The position numbers and the translations under genes were made by a program. From Oleidesulfovibrio alaskensis DSM 16109 (GTDB lineage Bacteria > Desulfobacterota > Desulfovibrionia > Desulfovibrionales > Desulfovibrionaceae), in NCBI RefSeq assembly GCF_000482745.1, contig NZ_AXWQ01000006.1, forward strand, positions 1 through 64,000: a stretch of 64,000 nucleotides of DNA. The letters are read 5' to 3'. This document shows positions 7,958 through 16,053 of the stretch, in pieces (the stretch's first letter is position 1; every line of letters starts with the position of its first letter). The notes beneath the pieces were generated by a model. That model was not told the DNA's origin and searched no databases. It was given only the letters and a program-made list of their open reading frames with translations.

Positions 7958-9502
7958 ATGACCCAGAACACACCGCTTTTTTCAATGGAATCCGTCAGTG
8001 TCCGGCACAACAGCGTTCCGGCACTGGATGCAGTCAGCTGGACGCTGCACCGCGGTGCGCACTGCGCCGTGCTGGGCGGCAACGGCGCCGGCAAATCGAC
8101 TCTGTTACGGCTTGCCGCCGGAGCAATACGCCCCGACCAGCACGACGGCGGCACCATATTATGGTTTCCCCGCGGCTCGGCAGAAGATTCGCCCATTGCC
8201 GTACGCACACACTGCGGTCTTGTTTCGGCAGAGCAGCAGGAGCACTACCTGCGCCGCTCATGGCGCATAACAGGCGAAGAAATCGTGCTTTCCGGCTATT
8301 TCGGCACGGACATGCTGTACCGTCCAGCCGGTACGGCACAGCGCCATGCGGCCGCCCGACTGGCAAAAGCGCTGGACGCGGAGCATCTGATGCCGGTTAT
8401 GCTCGAAGCCATGTCGCAGGGACAGTTGCGCAAAATCCTTCTGGCGCGCGCCATGGTCCATTCGCCGCAGCTGCTTCTGCTGGATGAAGTATGCGAAGGT
8501 CTGGATGCAGCTGCCCGCCGCGAAATGCTGGCAGCCATCGACCGGGCGGCTGCTCTGGGTACCACCGTGCTTATGAGCGGGCACAGAGCCGGGCAGTTTC
8601 CGGACTGTATCCGGCAGGCCGTGCTGCTCCGTCAGGGCAGACTGGTATTCACCGGCGGACTGCATCAGGCGCTGCACCTGATGCGCACCACGCACCAGCC
8701 CTTGCCGGCCGGTGCATCAGACACCGCGGCCGGACAGTGCAGCTGCTGCACGCCGCCCCCCGCATGTGCGGGGGCAGCGCCGGTGGTGGAAATAGAACAC
8801 GCCGATGTGTATCTGGGACGCACGCCGGTGCTGCATGACATAACATGGAGCATATTACCGGGGCAGAACTGGGTGGTCCGCGGCCCGAACGGAGCAGGAA
8901 AATCAACCCTGCTCCGGCTGCTGTACGGCGATCAGAGACAGGCCTGGGGCGGCATAGTGCGCTGGTTCGGCATGGCCGGACCGGTGCCGCTTGAAGAAGT
9001 GCGCCGCAACGTGGCGCTGGTCTCCGACAGAGTGCAGGCGCTTTACGGTCATGACGGCTACCACTCCACCCGGCTTGAGCTGAACGGCGAGGAACTGGTG
9101 CACACCGGTTTTTACGATTCCACGGGACTGTGGGGAAAGACACCCGACGCGCAACAGCACGCCGCAGCCCTGCGCTGGATGGACCGGCTGGGCATTGCGG
9201 CGCTGGCCGGCACTGACATCCGCCGCATGTCCTACGGCACGTTACGGCGTTTTATGCTGGCCCGCGCTCTCGTACGCGATCCGCAGCTGCTCATCCTTGA
9301 CGAACCGCTTTCCGGCCTTGATGAATCCGCCCGCCGCATCATGCTTACCACGCTGTCCGCACTTATGCGGTCGGGCAGGCAGCTGGTGCTGGTGACCCAC
9401 CATCAGGAAGACATCCCGCCGGAAACAACCCATGAACTGCACCTGAATGCCGGACGCATAACATACTGCGGACCGGTTTGCCCCGCAGGAGACACCCTGT
9501 GA
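7958..9502 (+). CDS. Tandem ABC ATPase, ModF-like
   Basis: One 514-residue polypeptide carries two ABC ATPase domains and no membrane span. Domain 1 (about 8-235) has Walker A GGNGAGKS, signature MSQGQLRK and Walker B LLLLDEV. Domain 2 (about 270-505) has Walker A GPNGAGKS, signature MSYGTLRR and Walker B LLILDEP. The architecture and the short Cys/Pro-rich linker (CSCCTPPPAC) resemble ModF/PhrA-type cytosolic ABC proteins, once linked to molybdenum uptake. No permease or molybdate gene is nearby. The ATG at 7958 lacks a clear ribosome binding site, so the start is uncertain. The stop overlaps the GTG of the next gene, which implies translational coupling. The four clustered Cys between the domains are unusual and might bind metal. 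Confidence 0.83.
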   Translation: MTQNTPLFSMESVSVRHNSVPALDAVSWTLHRGAHCAVLGGNGAGKSTLLRLAAGAIRPDQHDGGTILWFPRGSAEDSPIAVRTHCGLVSAEQQEHYLRRSWRITGEEIVLSGYFGTDMLYRPAGTAQRHAAARLAKALDAEHLMPVMLEAMSQGQLRKILLARAMVHSPQLLLLDEVCEGLDAAARREMLAAIDRAAALGTTVLMSGHRAGQFPDCIRQAVLLRQGRLVFTGGLHQALHLMRTTHQPLPAGASDTAAGQCSCCTPPPACAGAAPVVEIEHADVYLGRTPVLHDITWSILPGQNWVVRGPNGAGKSTLLRLLYGDQRQAWGGIVRWFGMAGPVPLEEVRRNVALVSDRVQALYGHDGYHSTRLELNGEELVHTGFYDSTGLWGKTPDAQQHAAALRWMDRLGIAALAGTDIRRMSYGTLRRFMLARALVRDPQLLILDEPLSGLDESARRIMLTTLSALMRSGRQLVLVTHHQEDIPPETTHELHLNAGRITYCGPVCPAGDTL

Positions 9503-10302
9503 CCACCGTAATCCTGCCGCGCAGGGGGCGCCCTTTTTGCGGCCTTGTTCAGGCGGCCGGAGTACATGATGCCCGGGAAGCTCTTGTCATTGCGCAAAGC
9601 GGCATACGCTGCATCGGACTGCCGCTGCGTCTGCCCGTGCATACCGAAGACATCACCGAGCATGACGCCGCCGCGCTGTGCCGCATGCTGCAGACACTGC
9701 CCCCGTCCGCCGCAGGACCGGTCTGCCCTGTATGCATAACATATCTGGACACGGCACAGGATATCCGCGACCTGTGCCGCATGCTGGGCACCGCCCACGT
9801 CCAGCTGCACGGCGGCATACCCGTGCACCAGCTGGCCGCGCTGCGCGCCATGATGCCCGGACTGTACATCATCAAAAGTCTGGTTGTCAGACAGACAGAG
9901 ACCGGAAAGGACAATCTGGAAGAGCTGACCGGTATCATCGACGCGACAGCGCAGCTGGTCGACGCCTACATAACCGACACCCATGATCCGGCAAGCGGCG
10001 CGGACGGCGCCACCGGCAAAACGCATGACTGGCGGACAAGCCGTGCGCTGGTGCGGCGTTCTCCGCTGCCTGTCATTCTGGCGGGCGGTCTGACACCGCA
10101 AAACGTCCGGCAGGCGGTGCTGACAGTGCGTCCCGCCGGTGTCGATGCCCATACCGGACTTGAAAACCCCGCAGGGCGCAAAGATCCCGCGCTGTGCCAT
10201 GAATTTGCACGTCAGGCTGCCGCCGCGTTCAGACAGATATGCAACGGGGACACCGCGGGCAGCGGACGCTCAAGGCTTGAGAATCCGTCAGCTTTCCGGT
10301 AA
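9499..10302 (+). CDS. Phosphoribosylanthranilate isomerase-like (TrpF-family) protein
   Basis: The 267-residue product keeps the TrpF beta/alpha-barrel landmarks: FCGLVQAAGVHDA near the N-terminus (catalytic Cys position), HVQLHGG mid-way, ITDTHDPASGADGATGKTHDW (written across two adjoining motifs, general-acid Asp in ITDT) and PVILAGGLTPQNV. It departs from typical TrpF in the first strand (PFCGL, not KICG) and has long loops. No other trp gene is in the window. The GTG start at 9499 overlaps the ABC gene's TGA (GTGA), with AGGAG upstream, so it is probably translated with that ATPase. It may be a paralogue with another sugar-phosphate-type substrate. Confidence 0.72.
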   Translation: MTTVILPRRGRPFCGLVQAAGVHDAREALVIAQSGIRCIGLPLRLPVHTEDITEHDAAALCRMLQTLPPSAAGPVCPVCITYLDTAQDIRDLCRMLGTAHVQLHGGIPVHQLAALRAMMPGLYIIKSLVVRQTETGKDNLEELTGIIDATAQLVDAYITDTHDPASGADGATGKTHDWRTSRALVRRSPLPVILAGGLTPQNVRQAVLTVRPAGVDAHTGLENPAGRKDPALCHEFARQAAAAFRQICNGDTAGSGRSRLENPSAFR

Positions 10303-10358
10303 GGATAGGCAGGCACATAGTGAAATGAATCACAACAGGCGTTAACGAGGGTATCAGA

Positions 10359-10433
10359 ATGGATTTTCTTTTTTTCTTTCTTGGTCTGGGCGCGGTTCTC
10401 AGCGCGATTTACTACATTAAAAAAACCAGCTGA
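10359..10433 (+). CDS. 24-residue membrane microprotein
   Basis: An ATG at 10359 opens a 24-codon frame, MDFLFFFLGLGAVLSAIYYI followed by KKTS and a TGA. A CGAGGG ribosome binding site lies eight bases upstream. The product is one hydrophobic span with a positively charged C-terminal tail, the typical form of a small bacterial membrane subunit or regulator. It lies 56 bases after the TrpF-like gene and before two hairpins ending in T-runs, so it is probably the last gene of that transcript. I know no named family for it. Confidence 0.55.
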   Translation: MDFLFFFLGLGAVLSAIYYIKKTS

Positions 10434-10442
10434 CCGCAGCCT

Positions 10443-10465
10443 TCCGGCCTGTGCCGGACGTTTTT
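10443..10465 (+). terminator. Short terminator-like hairpin after the microprotein
   Basis: TCCGGC pairs with GCCGGA around a CTGT loop, then CG and TTTTT. It begins nine bases after the 24-codon gene and is followed at once by a second, stronger hairpin. Confidence 0.6.
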
Positions 10466-10469
10466 CCGC

Positions 10470-10503
10470 CCCGCCTGTCACCGGACAGGCGGGTTTTATT
10501 TTT
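10470..10503 (+). terminator. Strong Rho-independent terminator
   Basis: A perfect 10-base-pair stem (CCCGCCTGTC with GACAGGCGGG) around ACCG is followed by TTTTATTTTT. It ends the ABC/TrpF-like/microprotein transcript. Confidence 0.9.
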
Positions 10504-10646
10504 GGCGGCCGCTGAAGCACGCCTGTACAGCGCACCGTCCTGCCGCTCCGCTTGCAACTGTGCCGCCGGTGCGCTAGTGCGGACAGCACGGCACACATCC
10601 ATCTCTGCATACCGCCGCAACGCGGCGCACAAGGGGTGACACACTC

Positions 10647-11666
10647 ATGCTTTCACGCTCCCGCATACGGCGCGGCAGGATTTCGCCTGCACGCGTGCGA
10701 CGCACTGTACAGCTTGCCTTTGGCCTGTTCTGCATTTTCTGCGGCTGGCGTTTCTTTCTTTATTATCAATGGGCCACCGGCGCATCGGCCGTCTATGTAC
10801 CCAAACCGCCCATGGTCGAAGGGTTTCTGCCCATCAGCGCGCTGCTGGGGGCCGTGCATTTTTTCAATACCGGCATGTGGGACCCCGTGCATCCCGCAGG
10901 GCTGACCATCTTTTTCGCGGCACTGGCTATCTGCCTGCTGCTGCGCAAGGGGTTCTGCGGGTACATATGCCCCGCAGGCTGGGCCAGCAATCTGCTGGAA
11001 CGCACCGGCAAACGCCTGGGGCTGAACCGCAGCCGTCCGGCACCTGCACGCACCGCGGTGCATAAAGCTATCCGGACAGTGCTGCACGCTCCCAAGTATA
11101 TCCTGATGGCCGGTTTTCTGTGGACAATGAGCACCGGCATGGACGCACGGGCAGTGGAATCCTTTCTGACCGGCCCTTACAACATGGTGGCCGACAGCAA
11201 AATGCTGCTCTTTTTTCTGCACCCTTCGGCCACGGCGCTGACAGTGCTGGCGGTACTGGCCCTGCTGAGCCTTTTTGTTTCCAACCCGTGGTGCCGTTTT
11301 CTGTGTCCTTATGGCGCGCTGCTGGGCATAGCCGCCCTGTTCAGCCCCTGCGCCGTACGGCGCAATGCTGCAGCATGCACCGGCTGCGGCCGGTGTTCCG
11401 CGGCCTGCCCTGCCGGTATAGCCGTGCATGCGCAGCAGCGGGTCAACAGAGCGGAATGCATGGGCTGCACCGAATGCATAAGCAGCTGCCCGCAGAAAGA
11501 CTGCCTGCAGGTGACCTGCCTGAACAAACCACAGTATGACTGGGCCATCGCCTACGGCACTGTGGCACTGCTGTGGACGGCGTATCTGGCGGCGGTCTGG
11601 TGGGGAAAATGGGATGTTTCAATTGACGCCGCTCTGATACAGAAACTGCACAGCACCATGATGTAA
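10647..11666 (+). CDS. Membrane 4Fe-4S protein, NapH/CcoG-like
   Basis: This polytopic iron-sulfur protein is probably an electron carrier at the inner membrane. The 339-residue product has about five hydrophobic spans. It carries two CxxxCP motifs, FCGYICPAGW (about 111-120) and WCRFLCPYGA (about 216-225), typical of the NosR/NapH/CcoG group. Two ferredoxin-type cluster motifs follow, CTGCGRCSAACP and CMGCTECISSCP. It lacks the C-terminal Ig-like domain of true CcoG, so a cytochrome-oxidase role should not be assumed. AAGGGG precedes the ATG at 10 bases. The donor and acceptor are unknown. Isolated NapH-like proteins are common in sulfate reducers. Confidence 0.8.
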   Translation: MLSRSRIRRGRISPARVRRTVQLAFGLFCIFCGWRFFLYYQWATGASAVYVPKPPMVEGFLPISALLGAVHFFNTGMWDPVHPAGLTIFFAALAICLLLRKGFCGYICPAGWASNLLERTGKRLGLNRSRPAPARTAVHKAIRTVLHAPKYILMAGFLWTMSTGMDARAVESFLTGPYNMVADSKMLLFFLHPSATALTVLAVLALLSLFVSNPWCRFLCPYGALLGIAALFSPCAVRRNAAACTGCGRCSAACPAGIAVHAQQRVNRAECMGCTECISSCPQKDCLQVTCLNKPQYDWAIAYGTVALLWTAYLAAVWWGKWDVSIDAALIQKLHSTMM

Positions 11667-11831
11667 CACGTTTCAGGCTGTTGCGCCTCTTGCCTTCGCG
11701 CCGGACGGGATTATCATTGTCGTCAGGGGGGTATTGTTCCTCCCTTCTGACGTGTTTTCCCGCGATACCTGCGGGATAAACATCTGCAAGCTACACAGAA
11801 CACACAGTTTACGGATAAAAGGAGACCTTCG

Positions 11832-12683
11832 ATGACCAGTCAACTGAAGACCGTCCTTCTGCTTGCGCTGCTCTCCGGCCTTATCATTGTGATGGGCGGG
11901 GTAATGGGCGGCCGGACTGGACTTTTCTTCGCTTTTGCCTTCGCCCTGCTGATGAACGTGGGCAGCTACTGGTATTCCGACAAAATAGTCCTGAAAATGT
12001 ACAACGCCCGCGAGGTCAGTCCTTCCGAGGCCCCCATGCTGCACGCCATGGTTGACGAGGTGGTCATGCGCGCCGGCATTCCCAAGCCCCGCGTGTGTAT
12101 CATTCCCGAACAGACACCCAACGCATTTGCCACAGGCCGCAACCCCGAACACGGGGTGGTGGCGGTGACAGAAGGCATCATGCACCTGCTGACCCCCGAA
12201 GAGCTAAAAGGGGTTATCGCCCATGAAGTTGGGCACATAGCAAACAGAGACATTCTGGTGCAGAGCGTTGCCGGTGTCATGGCTTCGGTCATTGTCATGC
12301 TGGGCAACATACTGCAGTTCACCGCCATTTTCGGCGGCGGAAACAATGACGAGGAAGGCGGCGGAAATCCCATTGCAGCGCTGGCCATGGCGTTTCTGGC
12401 TCCCGTTGCCGCATCGCTCATCCAGTTCGCCATTTCACGCTCGCGCGAATTCATGGCGGATGAAGCCGGAGCCCGGTATTCCGGCAATCCCATGTATCTT
12501 GCCAGCGCCCTGCAGAAACTGGGGGCCTACAGCGGCAGAATACCCATGCAAAGCGGCAATCAGGCCACAGCGCACATGTTCATTGTCAACCCGTTCAGCG
12601 GCGTGCGTATGGCCGAACTGTTCAGCACGCACCCGCCCATGGAAGAGCGCATCCGCCGTCTGCAGCAGATGGCCGGCAGATAG
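11832..12683 (+). CDS. htpX: Membrane zinc metalloprotease HtpX
   Basis: HtpX is an inner-membrane M48 protease that degrades misfolded membrane proteins, often under envelope or heat stress. The 283-residue product has two N-terminal membrane spans (about 8-26 and 31-47) and the zinc site HEVGH in GVIAHEVGHIANRD (about 131-144). A further hydrophobic pair lies at about 148-205, and the third ligand Glu is in SREFMADEAG. AAAAGGAGA precedes the ATG. Length fits the family. The gene stands alone between the Fe-S protein and a bidirectional terminator. Confidence 0.92.
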   Translation: MTSQLKTVLLLALLSGLIIVMGGVMGGRTGLFFAFAFALLMNVGSYWYSDKIVLKMYNAREVSPSEAPMLHAMVDEVVMRAGIPKPRVCIIPEQTPNAFATGRNPEHGVVAVTEGIMHLLTPEELKGVIAHEVGHIANRDILVQSVAGVMASVIVMLGNILQFTAIFGGGNNDEEGGGNPIAALAMAFLAPVAASLIQFAISRSREFMADEAGARYSGNPMYLASALQKLGAYSGRIPMQSGNQATAHMFIVNPFSGVRMAELFSTHPPMEERIRRLQQMAGR

Positions 12684-12711
12684 CACCGCGCTTACATGCC
12701 CGACTAAAATC

Positions 12712-12742
12712 AAAGGCCGCCTCTGAAAGAGGCGGCCTTTTT
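12712..12742. terminator. Bidirectional terminator between htpX and ribB
   Basis: AAAGGCCGCCTC pairs perfectly with GAGGCGGCCTTT around TGAAA, with T-runs on both strands. It serves the convergent htpX (plus) and ribB (minus) genes. Confidence 0.92.
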
Positions 12743-12830
12743 CCGTTTGCAGGAAGCACCATGCCGACTTATCGGTGCTCCGTCTGAAAATCTCCGGCTG
12801 TTCCGGCACAGACCGGCCGGCGGGGCGGGC

Positions 12831-13490
12831 TTACGCCGCGGCCGATTTGTTTTCCTTCATCTCACGGTACCGTACCAGATCATCCACGGTAAGCACCACC
12901 ATATCATGTTTTCTGCCGAAATCCACAATCTGCGGCAGACGGGCCATGGTACCGTCGGGGTTGGTCACTTCGCACAGCACGCCGCAGGGTTTCAGCCCTG
13001 CAAGGCGCATCAGGTCCACGGTGGCCTCGGTGTGCCCTCTGCGCTCCAGCACTCCGCCGGGACGGGCCCGCAACGGAAACACGTGGCCCGGACGGCACAG
13101 GTCCGACGGGCAGGCATCATCGGCTATGGCAGCCTGAATGGTGCACACCCTGTCCGCTGCCGAAACTCCGGTGGACACGCCGCAGGAGGCTTCGATGGAA
13201 ACAGTGAACGCCGTCTGATACTGGCTGGAGTTGTTTTCCACCATCATGGGCAGTCCCAGCGCGCGCACTTTTTCATCTGTCAGACACAGGCACACTATGC
13301 CGCTGCATTCCCTGATGAGCATGGCCATCTGGCTGTCTGACAGCGTTTCGGCCGCAAAAATCAGATCACCTTCATTTTCGCGGTCTTCATCATCGGTCAC
13401 CAGCACGCCGTGGCCCCTGCGCAGGGCATCCAGAGCAGCTTCGACACGTTCTTCAAATGTTCCGGTAAGCAAAGATTCTTTTGCAGACAT
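12831..13490 (-). CDS. ribB: 3,4-dihydroxy-2-butanone 4-phosphate synthase RibB
   Basis: RibB makes the four-carbon precursor of riboflavin from ribulose 5-phosphate. The 219-residue product shows the acidic active-site loop DDEDRENEGDLIFAAE (about 33-48), SSQYQTAFTVSIEA, and the C-terminal GHVFPLRARPGG with RRGHTEATVDLM. It is a single domain with no GTP cyclohydrolase II fused. The start at 13490 has AAGGGAG seven bases upstream; the longer frame to 13526 has none. An FMN riboswitch lies in the 5' leader, so synthesis should fall when FMN is plentiful. Confidence 0.93.
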   Translation of the reverse strand: MSAKESLLTGTFEERVEAALDALRRGHGVLVTDDEDRENEGDLIFAAETLSDSQMAMLIRECSGIVCLCLTDEKVRALGLPMMVENNSSQYQTAFTVSIEASCGVSTGVSAADRVCTIQAAIADDACPSDLCRPGHVFPLRARPGGVLERRGHTEATVDLMRLAGLKPCGVLCEVTNPDGTMARLPQIVDFGRKHDMVVLTVDDLVRYREMKENKSAAA

Positions 13491-13626
13491 TATACCACTC
13501 CCTTCTGGTGAAAAAAGACGGAACAAGGGCGTGGGAACAGGCAGTGAGCCAGCACCGCAACACGCGGCACAGGCGAAAGGACTGTCACAGGCGGCGCACC
13601 GCCCTGCGTACAGGTTGCTGCCTTAT

Positions 13627-13782
13627 CCTCTTTCATCCGGACTATGACCGTCGGCTCCGGAATTGCACCGGATCTGCTGACCCTGCCGCCACGGCAGGCG
13701 CTCGCGGGCTGTGCCGGCGCGGAGCTGATCACCGCGGGCCGGCTGACCGCCGGTGGGGAATTGCACCCCGCCCTGAGAATAA
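13627..13782 (-). promoter_or_regulatory. FMN riboswitch (RFN element) of ribB
   Basis: Read on the minus strand, the leader holds the conserved RFN blocks in order: TCAGGGCGGGGTGCAATTCC, CCACCGGCGGT, AGCCCGCGAGCG, GATCCGGTGCAATTCCGGAG, CCGACGGTCATAGTC and CGGATGAAAGAGG. These form the six-helix junction that binds flavin mononucleotide. The start of ribB is about 137 bases downstream, enough for an expression platform. I could not tell whether that platform acts on termination or on translation. Ligand and fold follow from the family; the match is unmistakable by eye. Confidence 0.95.
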
Positions 13783-13790
13783 GTTCACAA

Positions 13791-13820
13791 GCTATACAAC
13801 CCCCCTTATGTGCCTGTCAA
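13791..13820 (-). promoter_or_regulatory. Sigma-70-type promoter of ribB
   Basis: On the minus strand, TTGACA and TATAGC are separated by 18 bases (17 to an overlapping GTATAG). The RFN element starts about ten bases downstream, where a transcript should begin. Confidence 0.7.
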
Positions 13821-13908
13821 CACACCTTGGAGCAGTTCCTCATACTGCTGTGCGCACACAGTGCCTATTATTCTTGCGCAGTTTACGGCGCCGTCGTATT
13901 TTGCCTCC

Positions 13909-14364
13909 ATGCAGGAAATACACAAAGATCTTCTCACGTTTGTGGAACAGTCCATCCCGTTTCACAAACTTCTCGGAATACGTGTGGAACATGCCGTACC
14001 CGGCTTTGCCAGAGTACGGCTGCCGTATCAGGACGCCTTTTGCGGCAACATGGCACGCGGCGCGCTGCACGGCGGCGTGACGGCGGTACTGGTGGATATA
14101 TGCGGTGCCGTGGCGCTGTGGACGCATTTCGGCCCGCTGGATAAAACAGCCACCATTGACATGCGTGTGGACTATCAGCGACCGGCACCTTTTGACGACC
14201 TGCTGGCCGAAGGTGAAGTACGCGTGATGGGCAACCGCATAGCCAGCGTGCATGTACGCGTTACAGCAGCCGCTGCCCCTGATCAGCTTATTGCCGAGGG
14301 AAGATGCGTCTACTACGTCAAACGGGTACCGCAGCAGCCGGAGACCGCCGGAACACCGGAATGA
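13909..14364 (+). CDS. Hotdog-fold thioesterase, PaaI family
   Basis: The 151-residue product resembles PaaI/YbdB-type acyl-CoA thioesterases. The hotdog motif reads GALHGGVTAVLVDICGAVAL, and TATIDMRVDYQRPAP follows as the second conserved strand. I chose the ATG at 13909 (MQEIHKDLLTF) because the longer frame from 13810 would overlap the ribB promoter and has a non-coding-like N-terminus. The ribosome binding site is weak either way. It is transcribed away from ribB and ends before a bidirectional terminator. The acyl substrate cannot be read from the sequence. Confidence 0.8.
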   Translation: MQEIHKDLLTFVEQSIPFHKLLGIRVEHAVPGFARVRLPYQDAFCGNMARGALHGGVTAVLVDICGAVALWTHFGPLDKTATIDMRVDYQRPAPFDDLLAEGEVRVMGNRIASVHVRVTAAAAPDQLIAEGRCVYYVKRVPQQPETAGTPE

Positions 14365-14510
14365 CGGCATCCGGTGCCGGCAGAGCGGCGCGTGCGGCCT
14401 CACCGGTCATGTGCCGTCACTTCTGCGTCGTACCCTGATTTTTCTTACGGCATCAGCCTGCGGAAAAATGCTCCGCAAAGACGCCGCCTGTGCCGGAGAG
14501 ATAAAAACTG

Positions 14511-14540
14511 AAAAGGCCGCTCTGTACAGAGCGGCCTTTT
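14511..14540. terminator. Bidirectional terminator between the thioesterase and ftsZ
   Basis: AAAAGGCCGCTCTG pairs perfectly with CAGAGCGGCCTTTT around TA, a 30-base palindrome with T-runs on both strands. It probably ends both the thioesterase transcript (plus) and the long cell-division transcript (minus). Confidence 0.9.
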
Positions 14541-14708
14541 AATGATCCGGATACGGGAAAGGAGAGGCTATCGTTTCCCGCAAGCCGGGGTCTACCTGAT
14601 GAATCTGACTACGCCACGGTCCGCGCCATGACGGGCACAACCGCAGCAGGTGCGGGCAAAAAGCCGCGTCATCTGCCGCGCCTGTATCAAACAGACACAA
14701 CCGGAACG
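14541..14708. other. Structured non-coding segment between ftsZ and its terminator
   Basis: This 168-base stretch has no supported gene. CGGGAAA pairs with TTTCCCG at 14554-14580. ATGACG (14628-14633) pairs with CGTCAT (14667-14672) and encloses a CCGCA/TGCGG hairpin at 14641-14655. On the minus strand it lies between the ftsZ stop and a strong terminator, where a 3'-UTR-derived or independent small RNA could be made. I could not match it to 6S RNA, tmRNA or RNase P RNA from memory. The pairing is seen; RNA function is inference. Confidence 0.3.
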
Positions 14709-16016
14709 TTACTGAGGCTTTCTGCGGATGAACGAGGGAATTTCAAATTCATCCTCGTCAAAGGTGAAATCCTCATCGGCGTTAACCGCTGCCTGACGGG
14801 GCGCGGGTGCCGCGGGCTGTGCAGCCTGCTGCTTGCGCAGGTAGGCGGGAATACTTCTGTCGCCTTCGGTGAACGTGGCAACACCGCGCGGTACGCTGCT
14901 GTCCAGCGTTCTGCGGGGAGCCGTTTCTGCCGCCTGCGGAGCTGTTGCCGCGGCAGCATGGGGCGTTGCGGACACAGTGCCGCCACCGCCGCCGGAACCG
15001 CTGCCCGCACGTCCGCGTATCTGTGTAATTTTGCCGCTGGAATGCATTTCATCCAGACTCGACGTATCAATGCCGGTGGCAATGACGGTGATGCGCATTT
15101 CATCGCCCATGTTTTCGTCAAACACGGTACCGAAGAAAATACGGGCATCTTCGTGCGCTGCTTCCTGAATGACTCCTGCGGCTTCGCTCACTTCCTGAAT
15201 GGTCAGATCGTAGCTGCTGGTGATGTTCATCAGCACGCCGCGTGCACCGTCAATGGAAACGTCTTCAAGCAGCGGGCTGGTAATGGCCCGCTGGGCTGCC
15301 TCGTGCGCACGGGATTCTCCGGACGAAGTACCCGCGCCCATCATGGCCAGACCCGATTCGCCCATGACCGCCTTGACGTCGGCAAAGTCGAGGTTGATCA
15401 GACCGGGCACCATGATGAGGTCTGAAATACCTTTCACGGCGAAGTACAGAATTTCGTCTGCGCGCTTGAGCATCTCAATGAAAGTCGCTTTCTTGGAAGC
15501 CAGCGAAAGCAGCCTGTCGTTGGGAATGGTGATAAGGCTGTCCACCTGCTGGCGGAACTGCTCGATACCTTTTTCCGCCGCTTCAAGGCGCTTTCTGCCC
15601 TCAAAGAAAAACGGCTTGGTCACAACGCCCACTGTCAGCGCGCCCATTTCCTTGGCCACCTGCGCGATAACGGGCGCCGCACCGGTTCCGGTGCCGCCGC
15701 CCATGCCGGCGGTGACAAATACCATGTCAGCTTCACCCAGCGCTTCGCGGATGGCTTCAATGCTTTCAAGGGCTGCCTGTCTGCCCACTTCGGGGTCAGC
15801 ACCGGCGCCAAGACCTTTGGTAAGCGCCTCGCCAAGCTGAATTTTAAATTCCGCCTGCGAACGGTGCAATGCCTGCACATCGGTGTTGGCGGTGATAAAA
15901 GTCACCCCCTTGAGCGTCGATGTGATCATGTTGTTCACGGCGTTACCGCCGCCACCGCCGACGCCGACGACCTTGATCTTGGCCGAGCTGTCGATATCGA
16001 TATCGTGAAAATCCAT
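14709..16016 (-). CDS. ftsZ: Cell division GTPase FtsZ
   Basis: FtsZ is the tubulin-like GTPase that forms the division ring. The 435-residue product has the N-terminal VGVGGGGGNAVNNMI, the tubulin signature GGGTGTGAA (about 107-115), and the T7 loop region LINLDFADVKAVM. A variable Ala/Pro linker (about 320-415) leads to the conserved C-terminal peptide FEIPSFIRRK that binds FtsA. The ATG at 16016 is preceded by AAAGGAGAGG; a longer frame to 16097 would overlap ftsA. It is the last gene of the cluster, 37 bases after the ftsA stop. Confidence 0.97.
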   Translation of the reverse strand: MDFHDIDIDSSAKIKVVGVGGGGGNAVNNMITSTLKGVTFITANTDVQALHRSQAEFKIQLGEALTKGLGAGADPEVGRQAALESIEAIREALGEADMVFVTAGMGGGTGTGAAPVIAQVAKEMGALTVGVVTKPFFFEGRKRLEAAEKGIEQFRQQVDSLITIPNDRLLSLASKKATFIEMLKRADEILYFAVKGISDLIMVPGLINLDFADVKAVMGESGLAMMGAGTSSGESRAHEAAQRAITSPLLEDVSIDGARGVLMNITSSYDLTIQEVSEAAGVIQEAAHEDARIFFGTVFDENMGDEMRITVIATGIDTSSLDEMHSSGKITQIRGRAGSGSGGGGGTVSATPHAAAATAPQAAETAPRRTLDSSVPRGVATFTEGDRSIPAYLRKQQAAQPAAPAPRQAAVNADEDFTFDEDEFEIPSFIRRKPQ

Positions 16017-16053
16017 ATGCCTCTCCTTTAGCCGATACGGTGGAAACCCAAAG

